Source: Notolepis coatsorum (taxonomy: Eukaryota; Chordata; Actinopteri; Aulopiformes; Paralepididae). Taken from it: DNA of 64,000 bases. Below, piece by piece: positions 1-10,700 of the stretch. The notes beneath the pieces were generated by a model, which worked only from the letters and a program-made list of their open reading frames with translations, was not told where the DNA came from and did no database searches. The translations under genes were made by a program, and so were the position numbers. The stretch is taken from NCBI GenBank assembly GCA_963971535.1, contig OZ020592.1:56796836-56860835 (forward strand). Reading direction: 5' to 3'. Each line of letters opens with the position of its first letter. Position 1 is the stretch's first letter.

Positions 1-824
1 AGACTTTGTTAGTCGTTTTTTGTGCTTTCTTTCATGCTGAATGAGATGGGCTACTTCCTGACAAATGACGAGGACATCTCTTGTAAGCACTACATTTAAA
101 GATGTCTGTTTTTACAGATGTGCTGATTCAATTAACAAATTAGTTAACCTAGTCCCATGACTATAGTCAAGGACAGCCCAAGTATCCACTTAGGAATGAC
201 CCTGTAACATCTTTTGCCCAAAGAATTTGTTGCCCAGATACATTATTTGGTGCCAAGTTAAAAAAAAAAATATAATAATCTTGTGCTTCAAGTTGTTCAT
301 TTCATAAACAGATTCTTGGTTTTCATGATTATGATTTTTTTTGGCTTTGCTTTGTGTTTAACCCTTTCACTGCCACACGACAGAAGGTTAACCCTTTACT
401 ATCACACAACCGACGGCTGTCGTGTGGCAGTGAAAGGGATAACCTGTGTATTGTCGCAGTGAAAAGGGTTAACCGTTTTTGGTAGCGAGGCAGTGAAAAG
501 GTTAAGGATCTGTCAGTTTACACATGTGCCATTACCTTCTACAGCCATTCCCACCTAGAAACGGAAAACAATACCATCCATTTCATTAGCAAGAATTATG
601 AAAATGAAAGGGGCACTTAACAGATTTTTAGCCTGACATCATCCAGCAGTTTCTCAGGGGGTGATGTATCTGAGCTCTCGAGACACAGACCACATTGCTG
701 TTATGTCCGATGTCCTCCTCACCACAGAACAATAGGATTCAGGTTCAAAATCTGTAACATGCCCCTTTTGACAATAGCCAACTCCATCCAGACGCTTCAG
801 TAACACCCTGTCTCCTCCCTGCAG
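1..824 (+). other. Intron upstream of srcap exon 1
   Basis: No coding frame was found. The stretch ends in a pyrimidine-rich 3' splice site (acceptor AG 823-824). Its only notable content is the TTAA-bounded repeat cluster at 358-505. The exon that supplies the first base of the split codon is to the left of the window. Confidence 0.6.
358..505. repeat. Cluster of short TTAA-bounded palindromic repeats
   Basis: The motif TTAACCCTTTCACTGCCAC and variants occur several times in both orientations within about 150 bp, each bounded by TTAA. This looks like the terminal repeats of piggyBac-type elements with almost no interior. A related cluster lies at 23636-23797, and single ends occur near 29265 and 52366-52412. 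Confidence 0.65.
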
Positions 825-3800
825 GTGCCTTGTGTAGCCGGCGTAGCAAAGAGGGAGGAAGCTCCGGGGAGGAGGCGGTGCAGCGGCGCACCCCACCGGC
901 TGTGGATGTGCTGGGTGGCGACTCCCTGGCTGCACAGAATGTGGCTGGGTTGTCACCTCAGCATGCCCCGCAGCCGGTCGCAGCTGCCCCCCTCCCGGTC
1001 CCATCGCTCGCTAACATGTCCACCACACCCACACCGCCTGAGAGTGGCACAACACTTCACCGCACTGAGAAAACCACCTCACCCGAGACTCCGCCATGCA
1101 GCAGTGATGCTAAGGATAGTCTCCTGGCAGAAGGGTTCACACTGGAGAGGCCTGCCAAGGGATCTCTGCCAACGGCCTTCCTCGTTGAGGATGGCGGTCT
1201 CTCCGCCGAGCCGCAAAGGAGTCCGCCAGCTCCCTCAGATGGTACGCGGCGAGATCTGCATTACGGGTCACAAACTGATACAGGAAGAAGCCACTCCGAT
1301 AGTCCGGCAGACCAAACTGAGTGTGGCCAGGACCAGACTCTGCAGCAGCCGGGACAGACTGGTGGACTGGTGGTTTTCACTGGGGCAGAGGGGGGTCAGC
1401 CCCTTTCAGACAAACACTCATTGGAATATAAACCAGAGACTGGAAAGGAGGAAGTTATTGGAGGAGTGCACACAGTCAGAAATATCCTCCCACAACTCCT
1501 CTCTCAATCCGGCTCCACAGCCTCTTCCTCCTTTTTCCCCAACCCCTGTGTGGATAGTACAGTCAAAGACTACACAGAAGATGGAGGCACGGAGCAGTCC
1601 CAAACAGCCCCTCTTGCTCTGGCAAACCAAGGCAGCCACCTACCGCCGGATGCTGAGAAGCAAACGGGTGGTTGCCCAAACTCGGAACAGCCTCTGCTCT
1701 CTGTACTCATCTCCGACAGCAGTGCAAGCAAACAAACTGACCTCTCAACAGCGCCACTTAAAATGGCCAAGTGGCTCTCGAATGATGACGGAGCGATGCA
1801 GGGAGCAAATGCTGTTGAGGGAGCGGAAATTCTTCAAGAGCCTATGGAATCGAGCGAGCAACAAGAGTGCATTACGCAGCTTGTTGAAATCTCTCACGAA
1901 GAACCACAATTCCCACCTCCTCCCACACAAATTCTTGAGACCCCAATGCTGGGAGAAGGACACTATGATGTCTACATTTGCTCTGGCAATGGGGACTCCA
2001 ACAACACAGCCGATAGAGAGGAGACTGAACACCCAGCAGAGGGACAGATGGAGAGGAGCAAGACGGAGGAGAAGACTGATGCGGCCGCCTCCTTGTCCGG
2101 CATTGCAGTGCTGCAGAGTTCAACAGAAACCCCTCCTGCTCCCCTCCTCTTTGATACAGAGCTAGTAGACTTGAGGCAGACTGAGCCGTTAGATGAAGCA
2201 GATGCATATGCATGTAATCCTATTGTCCACTGCCCAAGGGTCGAGACTCCACTGATCTCTGAGCTTGTCGAGTCGGCCGGTGCCCAGCGAATCGTTATCG
2301 TTAGGGAGGAGGCGCATATCAGCGGAGACTGGTCCGAGGTACATGTGAACCAGGGATACATCCTACAGGAGGACGGCAGCGTATGTCAGGCGTCTGTCCT
2401 CAATGAGCTCGGCTCTGAACTTTACGCCGGAGAACCAAAACTGTATGGAGAGAGTATCCATTCGGACATTGAGATAGACTCGCAACCTGTAGAGGTGTAT
2501 GAGATCTGCGGCCTGGTGGAGGAGGTTGCAGAGGAGACGATCTGTATCAGTAGTGCTGGTCAGATGCCCTCCTCCCCGGGCTACGAAGTTAACCTATTCA
2601 ATGCACTGCTGGAGCACACAGATGATTACGTAGTCAAAGACGAACTAGACTCCCTTCACCAATCTCCCCTTCACACCATTGATGGCAGCGGCAATGTCAT
2701 ATTTTGCCAACAGGGCCACCCTTCGTCAGATTATACACATGAAATGGAGGTTTGCTCTAATGACATAACCCATAGCCTGTCACCACTGAATACAGCGGTT
2801 GCTGTAAGGGAGCATTTCGTTTTGGACACTACCCAAGCTGATGAATTTGAGGTGACTGACTCTGGTGAGGTTTGTTTACTACAAGCCGCTCCTACCCATG
2901 AACGGACGGACTCCAATGGACAAACTATGGCACCTTGTCTGCAGTCCTATACAAGTGTTTTGCACGTCACCCAGATTCTGCCTGAGAAACGTGAAGTGGA
3001 AATGACAGCAATTGCATCTTCTCTTGTTTCCCCATTGACAGTAGTCGCATATGAGGAGACGGTGGCGGTGGACTCGTCTCTCCCAGCTTCAGTGTCTGTT
3101 TCCCAGTTAGAAAACCAGCAGACTCTGAAAGAAACCACGGGAGTTACTGTTGTAAACGCCACAAAGCCTGAAGCCTGTGTTTCTTCGCATGAGGGGACCA
3201 AAGAAAATCCCGCTCGGACACAGAATATTCATAATGTTACTGTGACGACAAAGACCAAACCAGGGGCTTCCTACTCGACCTTCGCCACTGGTGTTATAGA
3301 CCCAAAGCACCACCTTATAAAACCGAGAGACACTCATCTCCTCAAACATCCACCCTCATTTTTAGCACAGATTCCCAAGCAACCGAACAAGGAGGATTTA
3401 TTGGCCAATGCCCACAGCTCTGGGCCCAAGACCGTGTCTGCAGAGTGCCTTTCCCAAACTATCTCAGTGGCCGATTCAGTGTCCAAGCATGTGGCTGTTA
3501 GCGGCCAGAAAGATCAAACACAGCCCTCTGTCAATAAAGCATCTGATACAGCACCTCCCACCAAGGCACAGCAGCCTATTACTACTACTATTAACACCCC
3601 GTCCCGGCTCCACCAGGCTGCAGCTGGCCCTCCCACACCGTTACAAAGTAAATCTGATAAAGAGGCCTTAACTAGGACTAAAACGTCCACGGGGAACACA
3701 CACCCTGTGTGCCTGCCTGCCAAGTCCCAGACCCCTAGCATGCCCCCAGCATCAGAGAAACCGGCAGGTAAAGCAACAGTTTCATCTGGTTCTAAACCCT

Positions 3801-4036
3801 CCGTCGGTCAGCCTGACGCCCTCCGTCAGAGTGAGGAGGAGGACGATGACGACGAGGACGAGGACGACGAGGATGGTGATGAGAGTGAGGAGACGGAGCA
3901 GGACGGCTCACTGGGAGCAGGGCCCCAGGAGTCTGCCCCGGGGCAGCCTAGTAGCCCAGAGGAGGGCAGCGATGGAGAGGCAGAGCCTGCTAAAACCGAC
4001 TGCAGTCTAACCATCCCCAGCCCAGCAGACAGCAAG
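825..4036 (+). CDS. srcap: srcap exon 1 in window: 1,070-codon N-terminal exon
   Basis: Seen: one open frame of 1,070 codons after an acceptor (AG 823-824), ending at a donor AAG|GTATGA. It is phase 1 in and phase 0 out. The product is Ser/Thr/Pro/Glu-rich without a recognisable folded domain, has an LxxLL-like motif at 1486-1500, and ends in an Asp/Glu run (about 3829-3906). It has no counterpart in the human SRCAP N-terminus as I remember it. It is assigned to srcap because exons 2 and 3 continue in phase and have no in-frame ATG before the conserved AKHEAEIE block, so translation must start upstream. An in-frame ATG with A at -3 lies at 1015. Alternative: it is the last exon of an upstream gene that reads on to the TGA at 4040-4042. 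Confidence 0.75.
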
Positions 4037-4715
4037 GTATGACCTAAATGGGTTGATGCTTTTTTATTTGGGGTTTAGAAACAGGTTGCTTCTAAAGCTT
4101 CATCAAATTAGAGGCCCAGCTAGTGGATGGCATACAAAAGCATTAAGGTTCACAGTACATACATAGCTCATGTCTGAGGATGTCTGTGTTGTAATAGGTT
4201 GTCTGCATGAAAGACAAAAAAAAGTTTTTGGTGGCAGATTTGGGTGAGAACTGATGCTGATTGTGATTGGCTCAGTAGTTTTTCTGTGCTTTCACAGAGT
4301 GCAGCTTCATTCTGTTTCACTTATTATTCTCAGTGGAGCCATTATCTGTTATTATGCTGTTGAAATCAGTGATAAATTGAATTCAGTAGAAGCTTAACTG
4401 AAATAGAGGCACATGGTAGCCTAGGCATTTGGTCTGGTCTCACTGTGCGTGCATGGGAAAGAGAATTTCAGAGCGGCTGCGTGGAGAGATTTTTGGAGGG
4501 AGAGAGTGCCCTGTGTAGACTGAGTTTGCTGTATAATTAATAGGCTATAGTAATGTAGCACAGCCTGTCTGTCCTGCAGTAATATAGCCTATGATTATAC
4601 CGTGTGGTGGCTCTTTTGAAATCCTTTGGAAAATAAGTAAAGCAACAGCAGAATTGGTCACTTATTCCCCCAGGCCATCCGAACACTGAACACTGATCTC
4701 TCCACACATGAACAC

Positions 4716-4787
<72 letters not shown>

Positions 4788-7700
4788 CAGGTCACTTTAA
4801 ACACAAAAAAAGTTACTTTTAGTATAGTTATATAGTATAACTGTGTATATTGTATAGTAGTGTATATAGGACTAATTACCTTTAATTTGTAAGCATAGCA
4901 TTGTATTGTATTTTATCTTAGTACTTTTTATCATGTCTATTTGTATTTTTTTGCACAATCAAGGCGGGCATGGCCACCTTCATTTCACTACATGTCTCAT
5001 GTATGTATGTGACGAATAAATCTCTTGAATCTTGAAGAGATTCATTTGTGTCATGATGATTTCATTTGGCTGTTAATCATGCTGGCATGTTTCCACTGTT
5101 TCCAAATGGTATTGTTCCTCCTTCAGCTCACGTTTGTTCCTTCAAAAAAGAAGAGGGAAAAAAGATTGCATGCAGTGCTCCTTTCAATTCCATAGATGTG
5201 TGAATGCACTATTTTTAATTATGTAGTGGTTTCTAAGTTGGCCGCATGTTAAGCCATGTGTGTTTTCCAGCATGGGCAGAGCAGGACAGAGAGAAAGGCA
5301 CTATTATCAAAGGTAAGTGGTGGTTGTCAGACACCCAGACAGGCTCACTCTCTATTGTGCCAGGCTATTCACTGGCACATCTTAAAAGGGGCAGTTCACC
5401 CAAAATAAAAAATAAAACGTATTTCCCCCTTTACCTAGGAGTGCCATCTATCCATCCAGATAGTTTCAGTGTGATTTGCCTAGTTTTGGAGATAATCTGC
5501 CGTAGAGATTTCAGCCGTCGAGATGTCTGCATTTCACTCCAATACAATGCTCTCAAAACATAGAAGAAATACATTTTAAAAACTCAAAAAGCAATGTCTC
5601 TTTCTAGAAATAAAGATATTCCACACATGTTGTCGCAAACAGTTTAATGTAGGAACTATTTTCTACCAAAGTATTATAATATTTTTTTTTGGGTGAACTG
5701 CCCCTTAACTTTCACGCTATGACACAAGGTGTACTGATCTCTGGCTGGCACTGTAAGATTGTATGGCTGCATGGGGGGGGGGGGGGGCACAGTTCAGAGG
5801 CGTTGGATATGGAACAATATTTGAAGCAGATTTGTAATGCTGTTGCATGTTCAGACATTTGCTTCCTTATGTAGGTTCCTTGCTCGGTTCTAACCTTGGC
5901 ATGCTTGCTTTTATCCTTTTTTAAGAACCTTGTTACCAGAATCTTGTTCAACATTTTTTATTTCCTCCTTGTCCCTTCCCCGTCGCCGCCAGGTACGGCA
6001 GTGGATAGCAGACAGGGTCACGGTGAGTTCATCTCCCGTCTCGCCCTGCGCCTCGTCCCCCTCCCCTGGCCCGTCCTCTGCCAGTGACTGGTCCACCCCT
6101 CGCCGGGACAAGGGCTCCCCGCTTCGAGGGCCCCAAGGGAAGTTCCTCTCTCCATCTATTGTGGGCCCATGCAGTTTCTCTTCTTCCCTGCTGGATCAAG
6201 CCACGCCCTATCGCCCCCGCGGGGAGAAACATACGGACCTGGCAGAGCTGGCCAAACATGTGAGTGGATGAATGTACGAGTCCCAGTCTCATCGGGATGA
6301 ATGTATGAGTCCCAGTCTCATCGGGATGAATGCACAAGTCCCAGTAGCCTTTCTCCAACGCATTCGTGTTACTTTCCGCGTCTCTGATTGGCCAGGTCAT
6401 GTGACATGTACGCCCAATCGTGGGACAGCAAGTTTCTACACTGGTTAAGCTTAGGAATAGGCGCTCTTTCGAAGTTGGTTAAGGTTAGAGTTTGCCTTAG
6501 AGCAGGGCGATAGAACACCTGCCCTGATTCCAAACTCTAACCTTAACCAACTTTGAAAGAGTCGCCTAAGCTTAACCAGTGATAAACTAGGTGTTAGGTA
6601 GTTTGCAGGCTGTTCGACCCGGAAATAGGCGCAGAACTTGCCGTCCCACGATTGGCGCACATGTCACATGACCTGGCCAATCGGAGCGCAAAACGGGAAC
6701 ACGGAAACACGGACGCGTTGGAGAAAAGCTACACGCGTCCCAGTCTCATCAGGATGAATGTATGAGTCCCAGTCTCATCAGGATGAATGTATGAGTCCCA
6801 GTCTTGTCAGGATGAATGTATGAGTCCCAGTCTCATCAGGATGAATGCACGAGTCCCAGTCTCATCAGGATGAATATATGAGTCCCAGTCTCATCAAGAT
6901 GAATATGAGTCCCAGTCTCGTCAGGATGAATGTACGAGTCCCAGTCTCATCAGGATGAATGCACGAGTCCCAGTCTCATCAGGATGAATGTATGAGTCCC
7001 AGTCTCATCAGGATGAATGTATGAGTCCCAGTCTCGTCAGGATGAATATATGAGTCCCAGTCTCGTCAGGATGAATGTACGAGTCCCAGTCTCATCAGGA
7101 TGAATGTATGAGTCCCAGTCTCATCAGGATGAATGCACGAGTCCCAGTCTCATCAGGATGAATGCACGAGTCCCAGTCTCATCAGGATGAATATGAGTCC
7201 CAGTCTCGTCAGGATGAATGTATGAGTCCCAGTCTCATCAGGATGAATGTATGAGTCCCAGTCTCATCAGGATGAATGCACGAGTCCCAGTCTCATCAGG
7301 ATGAATGCACGAGTCCCAGTCTCATCAGGATGAATATGAGTCCCAGTCTCGTCAGGATGAATGTATGAGTCCCAGTCTCGTCAGGATGAATGTATGAGTC
7401 CCAGTCTCGTCAGGATGAATGTATGAGTCCCAGTCTCATCAGGATGAATGTATGAGTCCCAGTCTCATCAGGATGAATATATGAGTCCCAGTCTCGTCAG
7501 GATAAATGTATGAGTGCCAGTCTCGTCAGGATGAATGTATGAGTCCCAGTCTCGTCAGGATGAATGCACAAGTCCCAGTCTCATCAGGATGAATATATGA
7601 GTCCCAGTCTTGTCAGGATGAATGTATGAGTCCCAGTCTCATCAGGATGAATGTATGAGTCCTAGGGGTGTAACGGTACACAAAAACCACGGTTTGGTAT

Positions 7701-10700
7701 GTACCTCGGGTTTGAAGTCACGGTTCGGTACAGGTTTTCGGTACAGTGGGGGAAAGTTTGGCTTTCCATGTTCCACTCAGGGGTGATGTATTGTACAGTA
7801 ACTAATTGTACTTGTAGGGCTGTCAACTAATATTCTATATTGAAATGAATAATCGAGTTTTGAATTCAATTCTGTACGCAAAAAAAAAGTGTGCGTTTGT
7901 TAGTGGTTAACGTACCATTGTATTTGTTCGGTACACAGCTGTACTGAACCTTAGGTCCAGTACTGAAACGGTTCGCAGTGTTTCCCACAGGATTTTGTGA
8001 GACTCTGTGGTGGTGGGTGAACCTCGGCCTCGGGCATGTCCCCCCGGAACTTTTTTTTGTTTTTTTTTTGTTTTAAAGTTAAATGCATCAATCTGGTGCA
8101 CTTCGAGAGCAAAATAAAGAGGCTAGATCTATGATGAACTTTGTGCTCAAAACACAAAATCGACTACTAGAGCATACATTTGAGCCATCAAAGAAATGAA
8201 GCAATCTGTTGAACTGGTTTATTTTTTAGAAAAAAAAAATATATATATACTGGATTACTATTACGACTACTACCACTGCCAATACTACTGATACATCCCT
8301 ATTGGCAAACTTTATAATTATATATTTTTTTTAATTAATTATAATTATTTTTTGGTTCATTATAAAACTGTGGCGGGACCAAGTCTAGGTAATTAATGGG
8401 AAACACTGGGTTCGGTACGGATATGTGTACCTTTACACCCCTAATGAGTCCTAGTCTCATCGGGAATGTCAAGTCTGCCGCCGCCTCTTGTGTATAAGCA
8501 GTTCTGTGGGTGTAAAGTAGTGGTCGGTTTTCAGTGGCTGATGATGCCTTTATTTATAGAGGCCGATTATATAATCCAGATGTTGATTTTTTTTGCATCT
8601 CATAAAAAAGGCTGTCAAAGTTAACGCGGTATTATTAACGCGTTATCGCCCGATTCTATTAACACTTTGATCGCCATGGGTTAAATTCATAATTTACCAT
8701 CCCTCACCAGCTCTATTTGTCTATGGAGAAGTTCCCCTTCTTTGCAGGGCTATAACTTTTTAAATTCTATTGCTACATTGCCATTATTATGGCCCATTCA
8801 ATGTCCTATATGTATCGTTCAGGGTGTAGCAACGTTAAACTTTTTCATTCACATATTCATACTAAAATATGGTCTAAAGTATAAGTATGTTTTTATTGTT
8901 TTCTGCAGCTTTCTTCAGAACGTGATTTATAGCCCTAAATGCATTATATTGATGATGAAATACAGTTTGGTAGCGATCGGCGCGAGATGAAAATTTTCAA
9001 CTGGACGTACTTCTAGAATGATCTACGTATGATCTGATGATGACCGGATGGGCGGGGGATCGTTTATAATTCCGTGGGCAACGTTAGATGATTCATCCAG
9101 AGTGGGTCATATGTTCATCATAGCAGTTTATATTGAACACGTTAGAATATAACGCTGAATCTTACCGTATGTTCCTCGCGCCGTTGGACGATCATCGTGG
9201 AGTAGACCGTTTTCGATTATGGGATGTAGAAATGCCCGATCCATTTCCAGGTTGTATAATAGTATATACGTCCAAATAACGTTGTTTATTGAGTTAGGGC
9301 GAGCAATCTATTATCCAGTTTCAAGATGGAGTCGCGGGAGCTATAGAGAGTGTTCGGACCACATTTGCATGAGTACTACTGGTTCAAAGGTTAATATCCG
9401 GTTGGCGATCTGCCAATCGGCCACCAGATGGCGCTCTTGAACCGCTAGAGAGTTGAGAGGAGATCACACTTGTGTCTCAGGGCCCCGGAAAGGAAATATG
9501 ATTTCGATGACAGATTTTTGAAATATTGACATCAAAGACAAGTTAAGGCGTCCTCGACGGAATGAGCATGGCGGGGAATGACGAGTTCCGGCGTTTTCTG
9601 CGGTTAAAGTGTTAACGCCACTATTTTTTTTAACTCACTATTTTTTTTTTTTTTTTTACTAGACTTCACTCGGTGTATTATTGATGCTCTCATTGATACT
9701 GTTGTGTGTGTGTGTGTGTGAGAGAGATATATATAGAGAGGGGGGTGAGAGATGAGGAAGGGGCAAGAGAGAAAGAGAGCTGGGAGAGTGTGTGAGAGAG
9801 AGGGGGGGGGGGGTGTGATGATTACTCAGCCCTTGTGTGGGTGAATGTAACAAGTTCCTAACGTTTTCTTTCCCCTATTATTTCATGCACACTTTATTCA
9901 TTGTTTTAAATTATTATTTTCTTAAGTTATTTTGTGCATCACTCTGTTTTGAATTTGATGCAAATTTGCAATGCATTAGGGTCATCCTTTTGTGTTAAAT
10001 GGCTGCATAAAGCAAGCATTTGTTGACTCATGTTGATGAGTATTAAAACTTGGAACTCGAAAAAGATCTGTTTAAAGGGGAACTCCAACATTTTGGGAAA
10101 TTAGCTTATTTAACATCTTCTCTGGAGTTAGACAAGAAGATACATACCTTTTTTGTCTCTGTGCGTGCATTTAGCTTTGGGAATAGACGCTCCGTTAGCA
10201 TAGCTTAGCTTCATCACTGGAAGTGAGGCAGATCCGTAGCCTTACAGTGCCTTACAGTGTATTGCAAGGTCTGACATTGACCAAACTTGATATGCATGAC
10301 CTTGGTGGGCTCTAGGTCAACTCCTGAAAAGGGGGTCAATGTCAGACTTTGCAATCAAAAGTTTGGGGGCTAATAACCCTTGCCATAATTTCAGTGCGCC
10401 CCCTAACTTTTGATTGCAAGGTCTGACATTGACCCCCTTTTCAGGAGTTGACCTAGAGCCCACCAAGGTCATGCATATCAAGTTTGGTCAATGTCAGACC
10501 TTGCAATACACTGTAAGGCTACGGATCTGCCTCACTTCCAGTGATGAAGCTAAGCTATGCTAACAGAGCGTCTATTCCCAAAGCTAAATGCACGCACAGA
10601 GACAAAAAAGGTATGTATCTTCTTGTCTAACTCCAGGGAAGATGTTAAATAAGCTAATTTCCCAAAATGTTGGAGTTCCCCTTTAAGGTAGATAAAAAAA

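Larger units (their letters stand above)
4037..5270 (+). other. srcap intron 1
   Basis: It holds a long CA repeat (4711-4785) and a LINE-like 3' tail (about 4840-5038). The rest is AT-rich with nothing recognised. The acceptor AG is at 5269-5270. Confidence 0.6.

Noticed and set aside
825-2165. A 446-codon open frame overlapping the start of exon 1 in another frame
   Set aside because: It is a shadow of the 1,070-codon frame; that frame alone matches phase at both splice sites and continues into srcap.
4537-4785. Poly-Cys/Val protein on the minus strand
   Set aside because: It is a translation of the CA microsatellite.
6262-7662. Regular repeats that look like a CRISPR array
   Set aside because: Units are contiguous without unique spacers and the setting is a vertebrate intron; it is a minisatellite.
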